Origin: Saprospiraceae bacterium
Lineage (GTDB): Bacteria; Bacteroidota; Bacteroidia; Chitinophagales; Saprospiraceae
Direction of reading: 5' to 3'
DNA length: 64,000 nt
Assembly: GCA_028285545.1 (NCBI GenBank)
Contig: JANQPA010000010.1
Span: 58,344-122,343 of the forward strand
Position numbers and translations under genes: made by a program. Every line of letters begins with the position of its first letter. Position 1 is the stretch's first letter. Below, piece after piece: positions 9,890 to 18,860 of the stretch. The notes under the pieces were generated by a model, which was not told where the DNA came from, did no database searches, and was given only the letters and a program-made list of their open reading frames with translations.

Positions 9890-10082
9890 CCTGGAAGGCA
9901 AACACAACACGAGCCCAGGGCTAAGAGCCCAGGACATAGATTAATGTATTATTATATGCACTGGAGGGGCTTAACAGGATTAGCTTTGATTTTGTTAAGC
10001 CCCTCCAGGGCTTTTATTTTTTCTTATTTCTAACCAAGGGCTTCCCCCTTGGTTAATTTGTCAAACCCCTCCAGGGTTTTTT
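9890..10082. repeat. REP-like cluster of small hairpins
   Basis: The non-coding stretch between the sigma factor and the next gene carries several short perfect hairpins in a row: TTTGCC-TGGAA-GGCAAA near 9890, the 16-bp stem at 9961-10008, AACCAAGGG-CTTCC-CCCTTGGTT at 10032-10054, and AAACCC-CTCCA-GGGTTT near 10063-10079. Similar sequence signatures are typical of dispersed REP-like elements. No REP-associated transposase is present here. Membership in a genome-wide family is inferred. Confidence 0.45.
9961..10008 (+). terminator. 16-bp perfect inverted repeat with T-rich tail
   Basis: Arms 9961-9976 and 9993-10008 are perfectly complementary (CTGGAGGGGCTTAACA and its complement), loop 16 nt, followed by GGGCTTTTATTTTTTC. 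It can terminate the sigma-factor transcript. The arm text recurs in part at 10063-10079, so it is also part of a local repeat cluster. Confidence 0.6.
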
Positions 10083-10160
10083 AGATACTATTCAGCTCAT
10101 AATTCACATGAGTCATCGCAAAATTTTGAAGGCACGCAAATTATTTAACAATAGATAATA

Positions 10161-11627
10161 TCACCAGTTGTTAGCCCCCATATAATAAGTATTCGAAAGT
10201 ACGCTGGGGAAAATCATAGTTGTAGCCCTATACCCCCAATCGTGTCCCTGATATCCCTTTCTCCAATTTATGAACTGTCCACCGGATATGCTATGTAATT
10301 GACTGATTCCTTCTTTTTTAGACATCACTTCCCCGACATGGAAAAAAGGCATACTGGCAAAGGGTTTATTGGCCCCTCCGTCAGGTCCGTACCGGTGCAG
10401 GTTCCCATCCCTCCAATAATCTCTGTAAATTCTGGTCGCTTCCCAAAGTGCATCAAATCTACCATGAAACTTCTTCCCGCTATTTGCAGACATGTATTGA
10501 TCATATTTGGCCCCTACCCTAAGATATTCAGGACGTGAAATTACCAGTACCGCTCCATGCTTTGATTTCGTTTCCCAGTTTACCTGAGCGGCTGGTATAT
10601 TATGATCATTAAAATTATTCCAAAATCTATAATATTTACCTTCTGATTTTTTATTCATAGCTACAACAATCACAATCGGTTCAGGCCATTTTTTTGCTAG
10701 ATCTTGCTTTATTATATCACAAAATTCTTGCTTATTACTCATCCATTCATATTTATCGACAATCTGGTTTACCCCTGCTTTTGCATATTCTTTTACGGTA
10801 CTAAAACGGAGACATTTCTTCATCGCTTTGTCAATCCCTCTCTGAAGATGGTCTATATCCCTTTCAAATTCTTTAAAAATTAATTTTCGATGCTGTGCTA
10901 ATTGACTTGGATTTCCTTCATCACTTACAGAATAGTACATATTACGAGCATAAACAGAGGATATTGCGGCTCCCAATAAACGGTTGGATAATTTACTGAC
11001 TAAAGACATATCACCATAGGATTGGGCTATGGCTGCATCTAGTATTCCAACGGAGGCAGTTTCTCCCAAAATAGACTTACGGATATTTATGAAATCCCGG
11101 CTTAGTTCTGCAAATAGGTTTTGATGATCATAAATTTGATTCTTTGCAGCTTCCTGACAAGATGGACTTCTACACTCTAAGAGGTTATTTACTAAACCTA
11201 AACATGCTTCTACGTTTGAAAGGCTTAAAAAGACCTGTTCCTGACCAGATAAAAAATTATCGTTATTTTTTATGTCCTTTACCCCCGCTTTTAAGTCTGA
11301 CTTGACGCTTTTTAATTCTGTCTGGACCTTAGTCAGCATATTTTTAATCTCCTTTAATAATAAAGTTTGCTCATCATCTCCTCCAAAAAGTGCCAGTCCA
11401 ATATCAAATGCCGCTCCAGCCAGAGCAAAGCTTTTGGCTGCTTTCCCTATTTTACTAAGGGTTTCCGTTACTTCTTGACTTGATTTTAATTCGTCGAAAG
11501 ATTCCAATAGACCACTCATACCCTGCATGGCATCTCTGGCAGTACTGTAATCCTCAGTTTGCGCGAAGGTCTGCGGTAAATATGAAAATGTAAATAAAAG
11601 GGTAAGTATCAAAATTGCCTTTTTCAT
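10161..11627 (-). CDS. Secreted protein of unknown function with helical, glycine/alanine-rich N-terminal domain
   Basis: A 488-residue protein with a signal peptide (cleavage near QTFAQ). I do not recognise a named family. Residues about 25-260 are predicted mainly helical. They contain a hydrophobic hairpin-like segment FALAGAAFDIGLALFGG at about residues 67-83, followed at once by a charged coiled-coil-like stretch (LLLKEIKNMLTKVQTELKSVKS). This layout recalls helical pore-forming or membrane-binding proteins, but that is a resemblance by eye. Four Cys in the middle (ACLG, LECRSPSC) could form disulfides. The C-terminal 170 residues are Trp/Tyr-rich (YYRFWNNFND, YRDYWRDGNLHRYG, WRKGYQGHDWGYR) and probably beta-rich. 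It is convergent with the sigma factor and 186 bp from the downstream end of the kinase gene. Export is likely; function unknown. Confidence 0.8.
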   Translation of the reverse strand: MKKAILILTLLFTFSYLPQTFAQTEDYSTARDAMQGMSGLLESFDELKSSQEVTETLSKIGKAAKSFALAGAAFDIGLALFGGDDEQTLLLKEIKNMLTKVQTELKSVKSDLKAGVKDIKNNDNFLSGQEQVFLSLSNVEACLGLVNNLLECRSPSCQEAAKNQIYDHQNLFAELSRDFINIRKSILGETASVGILDAAIAQSYGDMSLVSKLSNRLLGAAISSVYARNMYYSVSDEGNPSQLAQHRKLIFKEFERDIDHLQRGIDKAMKKCLRFSTVKEYAKAGVNQIVDKYEWMSNKQEFCDIIKQDLAKKWPEPIVIVVAMNKKSEGKYYRFWNNFNDHNIPAAQVNWETKSKHGAVLVISRPEYLRVGAKYDQYMSANSGKKFHGRFDALWEATRIYRDYWRDGNLHRYGPDGGANKPFASMPFFHVGEVMSKKEGISQLHSISGGQFINWRKGYQGHDWGYRATTMIFPSVLSNTYYMGANNW

Positions 11628-11813
11628 ATCCTATCATTTTATTTTTTAAAATTAAGTTCCCCTTTTCTTGGGTTCTGAATATGATCCAAAGGTATTGGCT
11701 TCTGCCCTTCCTTTAAATAAGGGTAGGAATTCAATTGTATAGGGCCAGGGCCCTATTATCCTATATAAAATGATGTTAAAAGGAAAAGGTATTTCGGTAG
11801 AATTAATTGATGA

Positions 11814-14800
11814 TTAAAGACTAAAATAAAATGTACTGCCATTACCCTCTTGACTCTCCACCCAAATATCCCCTGCATGGGCCTTAATGATTTCCTTACA
11901 AATAGGAAGCCCAAGGCCCGTTCCTTTTGGTTTACCAGTTTGATGGTGATCTACCTGTTTGAATTTTTCAAATACTTTAGCAAGATGATCCTCGGGGATG
12001 CCAATGCCCGAATCTTTAACGAAAAAGATGACTTGACTTGCTGAGGATAGATCCTCTTTTGCCCCAATTACAATAGTGCCAGAATCCGTAAACTTAACCG
12101 CATTGGAGATAAGATTGATGAGCACCTGCAAGATGCGGTTGCGATCAGCCTTAATATCAGGAAGGAAGTTTGTTTTTTCTACTATTCGCTCCACCTCAGG
12201 CTTTTGATCAAACAAATAGGAGGTGGCATTGATGGCTTTTTGAATTAATTCTGAAGGAGACACAAAATCCATCTTCCATTCCATTTTGCCAGACTCGATC
12301 TTTGCCAAATCCAATAATTCATTAATTAAGTCAGATAAACGCTCTCCCTCCTGGACCACTATTTGGAGGTTATCGGAATTTCGACGGGCACTTCTCTTCA
12401 TTTTATTATTGTCAGGAGAGATGGCAGGTAATATTTTTTCTTCCAGATTCTTTTTATTGATCTTGGCAAAACCAATTATGGAGGTCAGAGGAGTACGTAA
12501 TTCATGGGTAACTGTTGACAAAAAACTAGATTTAGCTTCGTTGGCCTCAGCTGCTATTTGGGCTTTGGTTTCGGCAGTGTCTTTTTCGTAACTCAAACGC
12601 ATATATCTTAACCTCCAGTTAATAAATAACCAAATTAAAGCGATAGCCACAAGACCATACAAGACATAGGCCAAATTGGTTCGCCACCATGGAGGAAGTA
12701 CACTGAAATGGTATTCAATGGGTGGTCCCCATAGCTGGGTGGCGCTCATGGCTCGAATTTGTAAGGTATATCGACCAGGAAGAATATTTCGGTAATCAGC
12801 AAAAGGCTCTGATTGTGGCTCACTCCATTCTTTATCGAGCCCATCCATTTTGTATTGGTATTTTATTTTATGCGGAGCCGTCCAATCCAGGGCAGAAAAG
12901 TAAAAGGTGAGATGATTGAGGGCATATGGAATTTTTAGCCCCAGTGGATAGTTGTAGAAAGCAGCTACAGAATCATAAACTATTTTTTCTCCTAATACCT
13001 CTAATGAAAGCTTTTCTAAAGTATTAGCCTGATGGTAGTCAATAAACCTTTGATTGATGTGAAGATTGGTAAGATGCAAATTCCTGGGGAGTTCCGGCTG
13101 CAGGTAAAACGAATCCAACTGAGCCATCATCACTCCTTCCCCCCTGCGTAAACGTCCCCACCAAATCCTGTTTTTACTATCAATAAAGGTAGCATTGGAA
13201 GAAAAATCAAAGCTCTTAATCCCGTCTTCCTTTCCAAAGAAAAAAAACTGGTAATTGGAATCATCATTAGTTTGCTCAGTGTTTTCCTTTGGAATCATTA
13301 GATGTAGTCCTTCATTGGTGGCCACCCATAGACGGTCATAAGCATCTCCAATCATAGAAATAATGCTTGAATTGGCCAGCTTTTCATTATTCTCAATTAA
13401 ACTAAACCCCTGGTCACTTAAATAATACAAGCCCTGGTGGGTACCAAACCAAAGGGTGCCTCGATGATCTTCCAGTATGGTATGGATTTCTTTGTAGGAT
13501 ATGCCTTGCGTCTGTAGCAGACTAAATAAACAATTGTCTTGAAAATAGAGGATCTCATTGTCAATGGAAGTGGAAGTCCACACACGATCATTGCTGTCTT
13601 TGTAGAAATAATTAGCACCAGCAAAAGTCTTGATAGGGTAATGAGTAATGTTATCTTCTTCAAAAACAAAAACGCCATCTCTGGAGGTAGCTACCCAAAT
13701 CCGTCCACTCTCATCTTCCATAATTTCATTTACTTCTCGAAAACCCTGTTCTTTTGAATAATAAGTAAGCGATTGACCATCAAACTTGGTTAGTCCCAAT
13801 GAAGATCCAATCCAGATATTTCCATTTCTATCTTCTATGATGCTTCGGACGCTATTATCTGGAAGTCCATGTTCTTTTCCTAAGTGGACAATTCCGTCAG
13901 CAGTGATAATGCTGATTCCGTTGTCAAGCGTTCCGATCCAAATGTTTCCATGCTGATCTTCTTCAAAAGTCCAAACTCGATTTCCACTAAGACCTTCTTT
14001 TTTACTGATGTGCCGAAAACCATTAGGTTTATATCTACTGATCCCCCCTCCCAAACTACTTACCCATATATGATCCTGCTGATCTATTCCCCATTCATTC
14101 AGACGTCTGTTATTGATGTTTAGTCCATCTTCTGCTTTTATTGTTGTAAAAGCTTTTCCATCAAAATGAATGATTCCATTATTCTTTGCAAAGGTAATGC
14201 GCCCCTGATGATCCATCTGAAATTGATTAATCCATTGATCAGCAGATGAGGGATCCATCATGTAATGAAAAACTGCGGCATCACTTAATTGGAATAGGCC
14301 TTGATTGGAGCTGATCCATATAGTTCCATTTTTGCCTTCCAGCAAATCATTCAGTTGACTGTTTTCGAAAAATTGCTGGCTAGGGTAATTGATAATGCCC
14401 TGATTATCTAGTCTGCTAATGCCTTTTTTAGTTAAAAAATAATACTTCCCTGACTTGTCTTGAATGATTTTTCTTATTTCATTGTCTATCAAACCTTCCG
14501 AAGTCGTATAGTGAATGAATTCTGTGCCGTTAAATTGACTAAGGCCATCATTTCCATATACCCAGGAATTCAAATCTTGATCAATAAATATTCCGCTAAC
14601 GGAATGACTTTGAAGGCCATTAGAGGTGTCAAAATGTAGATAGTTACCCCCATGTTGATAAACGAGCCCGCTGTCACGATGACTCATCCAGAGATGCCCT
14701 TCCCTCTGAGTCAAAAATCGGCCTGTAGCTTGACTCCAGGGATAAACAGTGTATTTCCTACCATCATAACAGCGAATATCCTCTTTTGAAGAGATCCAAA

Positions 14801-15458
14801 TGTTGCCGTCCTGATCTTCTGACAATTGGTTGATCCATTTACCGTACCAGGTTTCTTTGGCTGAAAAGTGAGTAAAATAAGCACCATCAAAACGGCTCAC
14901 CCCATTATCAGAGGTACCTATCCATAAGTACCCCCTCTTATCCTCCAATAAGTGGAAAATCAAAGAAGAAGTAAGTCCTTCATCTTCAGTCCAATATTGT
15001 ATGTCCAGCCGGGCCTCTTTTTTCATTTGAGGGCTTAACGCTCTCTGGGATGGGACCAAGTTGACAACTCTTTCGATGGTGGGAACCTCTATTTTTCTTC
15101 CATTTGCTACTACTCGTTTAGGGGAAATCGGATTTACGCTTTCCAAACTCTGAAAATCATAATATTGGCTTGAAATTTTAGCAGGGATTCTCTCCTGAAA
15201 GGCTGTGCCTTTGGAAAGCGTATCCATTATCAAGGTGAATGACACCACCTTTGGGGAAGGGAGGCTGCTTACATCCAGTTGAATAGGTTCACAATTGAAA
15301 ATGTTGCTTTGAGGGAAGGAATCATTAACAATATTAGCTACAGCCTGATCACTTACAGAAATAGTATCCCTATTTTTATTAAATCCTTTCAAATCATGGC
15401 TAAAACTAAAGCCTAAGATGATAAAAAGAAGTATAGCTAGTGAGGGTCTAAGGTTCAT
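11814..15458 (-). CDS. Membrane sensor histidine kinase with two-component-regulator propeller
   Basis: 1214 residues. Order of parts: signal peptide (1-25); a short unique region; about fourteen Reg_prop propeller repeats with motifs such as GYLWIGTSDNGVSRFDG and GNIWIGTLDNGISI (about 150-800); a Y_Y_Y domain (LPGRYTLQIRAMS, about 820-925); one transmembrane helix (NLAYVLYGLVAIALIWLFI); a short coiled coil; HisKA with phosphoacceptor His985 in THELRTPL; and HATPase_c with N box NLISNAVKF near 1115, G1 DSGIGI near 1149 and G2 GTGLGL near 1179. It ends straight after the ATPase domain. Classical Bacteroidota hybrid sensors of this type continue into a receiver and an AraC-type DNA-binding domain, which are absent here, so a separate response regulator must be used and none is encoded nearby. 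The periplasmic propeller would sense an external ligand, unknown here. Confidence 0.93.
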   Translation of the reverse strand: MNLRPSLAILLFIILGFSFSHDLKGFNKNRDTISVSDQAVANIVNDSFPQSNIFNCEPIQLDVSSLPSPKVVSFTLIMDTLSKGTAFQERIPAKISSQYYDFQSLESVNPISPKRVVANGRKIEVPTIERVVNLVPSQRALSPQMKKEARLDIQYWTEDEGLTSSLIFHLLEDKRGYLWIGTSDNGVSRFDGAYFTHFSAKETWYGKWINQLSEDQDGNIWISSKEDIRCYDGRKYTVYPWSQATGRFLTQREGHLWMSHRDSGLVYQHGGNYLHFDTSNGLQSHSVSGIFIDQDLNSWVYGNDGLSQFNGTEFIHYTTSEGLIDNEIRKIIQDKSGKYYFLTKKGISRLDNQGIINYPSQQFFENSQLNDLLEGKNGTIWISSNQGLFQLSDAAVFHYMMDPSSADQWINQFQMDHQGRITFAKNNGIIHFDGKAFTTIKAEDGLNINNRRLNEWGIDQQDHIWVSSLGGGISRYKPNGFRHISKKEGLSGNRVWTFEEDQHGNIWIGTLDNGISIITADGIVHLGKEHGLPDNSVRSIIEDRNGNIWIGSSLGLTKFDGQSLTYYSKEQGFREVNEIMEDESGRIWVATSRDGVFVFEEDNITHYPIKTFAGANYFYKDSNDRVWTSTSIDNEILYFQDNCLFSLLQTQGISYKEIHTILEDHRGTLWFGTHQGLYYLSDQGFSLIENNEKLANSSIISMIGDAYDRLWVATNEGLHLMIPKENTEQTNDDSNYQFFFFGKEDGIKSFDFSSNATFIDSKNRIWWGRLRRGEGVMMAQLDSFYLQPELPRNLHLTNLHINQRFIDYHQANTLEKLSLEVLGEKIVYDSVAAFYNYPLGLKIPYALNHLTFYFSALDWTAPHKIKYQYKMDGLDKEWSEPQSEPFADYRNILPGRYTLQIRAMSATQLWGPPIEYHFSVLPPWWRTNLAYVLYGLVAIALIWLFINWRLRYMRLSYEKDTAETKAQIAAEANEAKSSFLSTVTHELRTPLTSIIGFAKINKKNLEEKILPAISPDNNKMKRSARRNSDNLQIVVQEGERLSDLINELLDLAKIESGKMEWKMDFVSPSELIQKAINATSYLFDQKPEVERIVEKTNFLPDIKADRNRILQVLINLISNAVKFTDSGTIVIGAKEDLSSASQVIFFVKDSGIGIPEDHLAKVFEKFKQVDHHQTGKPKGTGLGLPICKEIIKAHAGDIWVESQEGNGSTFYFSL

Positions 15459-15657
15459 TTAACTGTAGATTCTGGGTTTCAAATGCTATTTCTAGGTTAA
15501 TATAATCACTCAAAATATATAAAAAATCGGAGTATTTTGTTGAGTGTCAATTCAAAAAAAGTGATCACTAATCAGAGACAGTTTGAGACAAACTGATATA
15601 TGGAGACAATCAAAAATAGCCACAACGGTTTAAGAATCGGGTAAAATCTAAAATAAA
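15459..15657. promoter_or_regulatory. Divergent promoter region
   Basis: 199 bp, AT-rich, between the divergent starts of the kinase gene and the EF-hand lipoprotein gene, so promoters for both must lie here. I see no box fully matching the Bacteroidota -7 consensus. No ORF. Confidence 0.35.
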
Positions 15658-16782
15658 ATGAAAAATACAATCCAAATACTTTCATTGGCCATTCTGCTAG
15701 CATCCTGTGCAGGAAATGCTGAAAACATATTAGAAAAGCCATCAGAAAGCGTACCTACATCGGAAGGAATACCTGACCTTATTGAAATATTAGATGGCGA
15801 TGAAAATGGTTACATCAATCCCTATGAAGCATTAGATGTATTGCTTCAGTTGAATAAGGAACAGAATGGAGACTTATCCATTAATGATTTAAAAAGCAAG
15901 GCTTCTGCATATCTAAAGGAAAAAGACAAAGAAATTTTAGAAATGTTCAATGAAGTGGATCAGAATAAGGATGGTGAAATCCAGATTGATGAATTGGATA
16001 GTTTTGAAGGTGGATTCATGGAAGAGTTTGCTAAGGAAATAGACACTAACAACGACGAAGTTGTGACATTCAGTGAAATGAAAAATTTTGACTTTACAGC
16101 TTTAGCTCTTGCCAATGAGGTTGAAATCAATGAAAGGATCCATACCATTTTTGAAGAGTATGGTAATAATGTGATTGATTTGGCAAAAGTAGATAGTGAT
16201 AAGTTAGGCAGATATACCCAATGGGATGAAAACCGTGATGGCAAGGTCAGCAAAGAAGAAGCCCACCTTTATTTAACAGCCGATAACATACCGGTAGAAT
16301 TCACAGTAGAAGGGACTACAGCCTATATGGAAGGGGTGATTACCAGTGCTCTTCCCTCCAAAGTGTTGCAATTAATTTTTGAGCATCCGGAGCTTACCAC
16401 TATAGAAATGACTATTGTTCCTGGTTCTATTGATGATGAAGCAAATTTACGTGCTGGTTTATATGTTTATGATCGTGGACTGACTACTAAACTAAACTCA
16501 AGGAGTGCTGTTGCCTCAGGGGGAACAGATTTTTTTCTGGCCGGAAAGCAGCGTATTGTTGAAAAGGGAGCCATTTTAGGGGTACATTCCTGGGGGGGCG
16601 GCAATGTACCAGCCACAGAAGTACCCAAAGAGGATCCGGTACACACCAAATATCTTGAATTTTATGAAAAAGTAGACGTTCCAACTTCATTTTATTGGTA
16701 TACATTGGAAGTCGCACCTGCCGAAAACATGCATACGATGACAGAAGAGGAGATAAAAAGGTATAAGGTGAGGAAAAATTAG
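15658..16782 (+). CDS. EF-hand lipoprotein with ClpP/crotonase-like C-terminal domain
   Basis: 374 residues. The N-terminus is a lipoprotein signal (LAILLASC, Cys17). Residues 40-205 hold five EF-hand-type loops: DGDENGYINPYE (46-57), NKEQNGDLSIND (66-77, degenerate), DQNKDGEIQIDE (101-112, canonical), DTNNDEVVTFSE (129-140, lacks Gly at position 6) and DENRDGKVSKEE (190-201, canonical). Residues 212-365 look like the ClpP-like fold of predicted periplasmic proteins of the COG3904 type: VPGSIDDEANLRAG, then ASGGTDFFLAGKQR with Ser287 in the nucleophile position, and LGVHSW with His310. A serine-hydrolase or peptidase role controlled by calcium is inferred from this arrangement, not shown. It is divergent from the kinase gene and followed by a small repeat. 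The EF-hand assignment is strong; the ClpP-like assignment is moderate. Confidence 0.82.
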   Translation: MKNTIQILSLAILLASCAGNAENILEKPSESVPTSEGIPDLIEILDGDENGYINPYEALDVLLQLNKEQNGDLSINDLKSKASAYLKEKDKEILEMFNEVDQNKDGEIQIDELDSFEGGFMEEFAKEIDTNNDEVVTFSEMKNFDFTALALANEVEINERIHTIFEEYGNNVIDLAKVDSDKLGRYTQWDENRDGKVSKEEAHLYLTADNIPVEFTVEGTTAYMEGVITSALPSKVLQLIFEHPELTTIEMTIVPGSIDDEANLRAGLYVYDRGLTTKLNSRSAVASGGTDFFLAGKQRIVEKGAILGVHSWGGGNVPATEVPKEDPVHTKYLEFYEKVDVPTSFYWYTLEVAPAENMHTMTEEEIKRYKVRKN

Positions 16783-16837
16783 GTTAGGCAGAGGATTATT
16801 AAGTTTGGAAAGATTGGTAAGCCTTTGCCTTACCAAT

Positions 16838-16878
16838 AGCTTACCAATCCCTACATTCCATTTCGGGCTTAGTAATCT
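16838..16878. repeat. 41-bp dispersed repeat, copy 1
   Basis: This 41-nt non-coding segment matches 48075-48115 at 39 of 41 positions. It begins AGCTTACCAATCC and ends GGGCTTAGTAATCT. Just before it, 16813-16821 and 16829-16837 form a 9-bp hairpin (ATTGGTAAG / CTTACCAAT), which may act on the end of the EF-hand gene transcript. Confidence 0.7.
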
Positions 16879-16942
16879 ATTATCAAACCAAATTTTATTT
16901 ATCCATACAACAACGCTCTTTTTTACTCTAAATGCACGAGTT

Positions 16943-17521
16943 TTAATTATTATTATTCTTTTCAAAATGGATATCTTGATCATCCATTAAAATTAAAGAT
17001 CCATTGTCATATTTTGAAAATACATCTAGACGAAGGGTGCTTTTGTAATTTATAGTATCTAATAATGAAAATGGAAATGAGAATTTTATCACATCGGCCT
17101 CCCACATAATAGGATCTCCTATGGGACTTACAAACCTTTTACTCTCGTGAGGCCTTAAAGGGAAAGTATTGATACCGCCACCCCCTCCATTATATCCAAG
17201 ATATTTTAAGCTTCCATCATTATTTAATTTAAAAAAGGATTGATTTGCCGCGTACATTTGCATATAAAGATGTAAAAAAATGGTGTCCTCAGATTGATTC
17301 GTGGCTTCTATCAAAGCAAGTTCTTCGGTAGTGCCATATTTTTCATACACATGCTTATCGTGGAAATCAAACGATTCAATTAATTCCTTTATTGGAGTAC
17401 GTTTTTCAACAATAAATTTAATGGTAAAGCTAGAATTATTTCTATTGTCTTTTCTTTCCGAAGATCCACACGAAAGGCTAATGCTCATTATCAAAAACAG
17501 TAAGAAATGGGGTTTGCTCAT
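16943..17521 (-). CDS. Lipoprotein of unknown function
   Basis: 192 residues with a lipoprotein signal (MSKPHFLLFLIMSISLSC, lipobox SLSC, Cys18) followed by a charged Ser/Asn linker. The rest looks beta-rich, with a Gly run (YNGGGGGINTF) near the middle, and resembles a single immunoglobulin-like or jelly-roll domain by composition only. I do not recognise the family. It is convergent with the EF-hand gene and is followed, on its upstream side, by the first 141-bp hairpin element. Its base composition is as AT-rich as the neighbouring DUF4240-like gene, which suggests an accessory gene patch. Confidence 0.7.
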   Translation of the reverse strand: MSKPHFLLFLIMSISLSCGSSERKDNRNNSSFTIKFIVEKRTPIKELIESFDFHDKHVYEKYGTTEELALIEATNQSEDTIFLHLYMQMYAANQSFFKLNNDGSLKYLGYNGGGGGINTFPLRPHESKRFVSPIGDPIMWEADVIKFSFPFSLLDTINYKSTLRLDVFSKYDNGSLILMDDQDIHFEKNNNN

Positions 17522-17588
17522 ACAATGATTTTTTCAACTAGAGTCTTAAAATTAATTGATTTTCTACAAATATTTCCTGATCTACCTG

Positions 17589-17729
17589 GTTCGTGGCCCG
17601 TTCGGGCCCTACGTTTTGTTCTCCAGTTTCCTAACTGGAGTTTGCCGATAGAAAAGAATAAGTATAAAAGACTACAACGCGTTTGGAAACGGGTAAAACA
17701 CTGCGTTGAGCCCGTACGGGCCACGAGCC
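17589..17729. repeat. Multi-hairpin repeat element, copy A
   Basis: 141 bp. Both ends carry related inverted sequences, TCGTGGCCCGTTCGGGCC on the left and the inverted form with GGCCCGTACGGGCC then ACGAG on the right; each end is itself a palindrome. Inside are a hairpin CTCCAGTT-TCCT-AACTGGAG and a stretch GCGTTTGGAAACG. A second copy at 18398-18539 has the same order. It has no ORF of its own and looks like a non-autonomous dispersed element of the REP/BIME or MITE kind. Confidence 0.75.
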
Positions 17730-17829
17730 TTAGCAAGAAACTACCTTATTATATGGTTAGAAATGGAGGAAAGCTTCCATTTGGAACAATCAGATTTTAA
17801 TATTTAGCCGATTCAAAATTAATCAATCA

Positions 17830-18393
17830 ATGGATTTGGATATTTTAAAAGCAGTAAAGTTTTGGGATATAATTGAAATGGCAAGAGAAAAAGATTCTGT
17901 TAGTGAACAAAAAGAGTTTTTGATCTCCTATTTAAATTCCTGGGGTTCCTATTTCACTCTTCTTTTTGATCTTGCACTGAGACAAAGAATTAGGGATTTA
18001 TTTCTTAAGCATACTTTTGAAATAGTTAAATTAATAAATTTAATAGCTTCTGTAGAAGATCTTTTGGATTTTTGTTGTTTTGTGATACTACAAGGGCAAA
18101 AGATTTATGAAGAATTTATATTGGAACCAGATTCCATTATGGATTCAATATCAAAACTCGAATCACCTCGATATTTTTCTGAATATAATATTGTTAGATT
18201 AACAGATGAAGCCTTTGAAAAGGCTGTAAATCCAGACGCATACCAAGAATGGAAACTTTTATATCCATCTACAATTGGGGAAATTATTCTTCCAATTTCA
18301 GATCCTGATTATCCAGAGCCTAACTTTTCAGATGAATACTTCACATACTTGGAAGAGAAATATAAAAAATTGGCAATTATTCTCAAGCGTTGA
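17830..18393 (+). CDS. DUF4240-like protein
   Basis: 187 residues, cytoplasmic, no signal peptide or membrane segment. The N-terminal 120 residues follow the DUF4240 pattern: an initial FW-(I/L)-I motif (KFWDIIEMAREKD), a helix with a conserved aromatic pair (SYFTLLFDLALRQRI), then DLLDFCCFVILQGQKIYEEFILEPDSI, matching the family's D-F-x-W-x-I-x-x-G-x-x-x-Y block. The tail is acidic. DUF4240 proteins are common in accessory regions and are without established function. The gene lies exactly between two copies of a 141-bp hairpin element; copy B starts four bases after its stop codon. Gene plus flanking repeats may be one mobile or recombining unit. Confidence 0.7.
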   Translation: MDLDILKAVKFWDIIEMAREKDSVSEQKEFLISYLNSWGSYFTLLFDLALRQRIRDLFLKHTFEIVKLINLIASVEDLLDFCCFVILQGQKIYEEFILEPDSIMDSISKLESPRYFSEYNIVRLTDEAFEKAVNPDAYQEWKLLYPSTIGEIILPISDPDYPEPNFSDEYFTYLEEKYKKLAIILKR

Positions 18394-18397
18394 ACTC

Positions 18398-18539
18398 GTT
18401 CGTGGCCCGTTCGGGCCTTACGTCTTTTTTCTCCAGTTTCCTAACTGGAGTTTGCCACCAGAAAAGGATAAGTATAAAAGACTACAATGCGTTTGGAAAC
18501 GCGGAAGATATTGCGTTGGGCCCGTACGGGCCACGAGCC
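18398..18539. repeat. Multi-hairpin repeat element, copy B
   Basis: 142 bp, same orientation and architecture as 17589-17729: the outer GGCCCG-type palindromes, the CTCCAGTT/AACTGGAG hairpin at about 18431-18450 and a GCGTTTGGAAACGC hairpin. In this copy the last hairpin is perfect while in copy A it is broken by one base, which suggests both descend from a common element. Confidence 0.75.
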
Positions 18540-18860
18540 ATAGTAAAAAGGTAGATGAAGAAATTTAAGAATTAGTATTAAGTTTCTTCAATTAACTGAA
18601 TATCTTGTTATATGTGAAAGGCTTTTGAAGATAATAAATCAGTTAGAATAGTGCAGAAAAAGGTTGGCTTTAAACTTCACTTCTAAAAATTATCAAATTT
18701 AACTCCAGAGCTTTAGTTATATGAGGTGAGGTGGTTTGAAAAATTAATATAAGAAAGTATTATGAACCAGTCTATTTCCCATCCACTATCCATAATAAGA
18801 AAGAGATTCCTCAATAAACCTACACTTAAAAAATCTATCTTTATTGCAAAAAATCAAATT

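Noticed and set aside
10161..11627. Anti-sigma factor for the neighbouring ECF gene
   Set aside because: It is convergent, secreted, and lacks a transmembrane helix and anti-sigma domain.
18275..18568. 97-codon frame crossing hairpin element B
   Set aside because: It overlaps the DUF4240-like gene in another frame and translates through the repeat.
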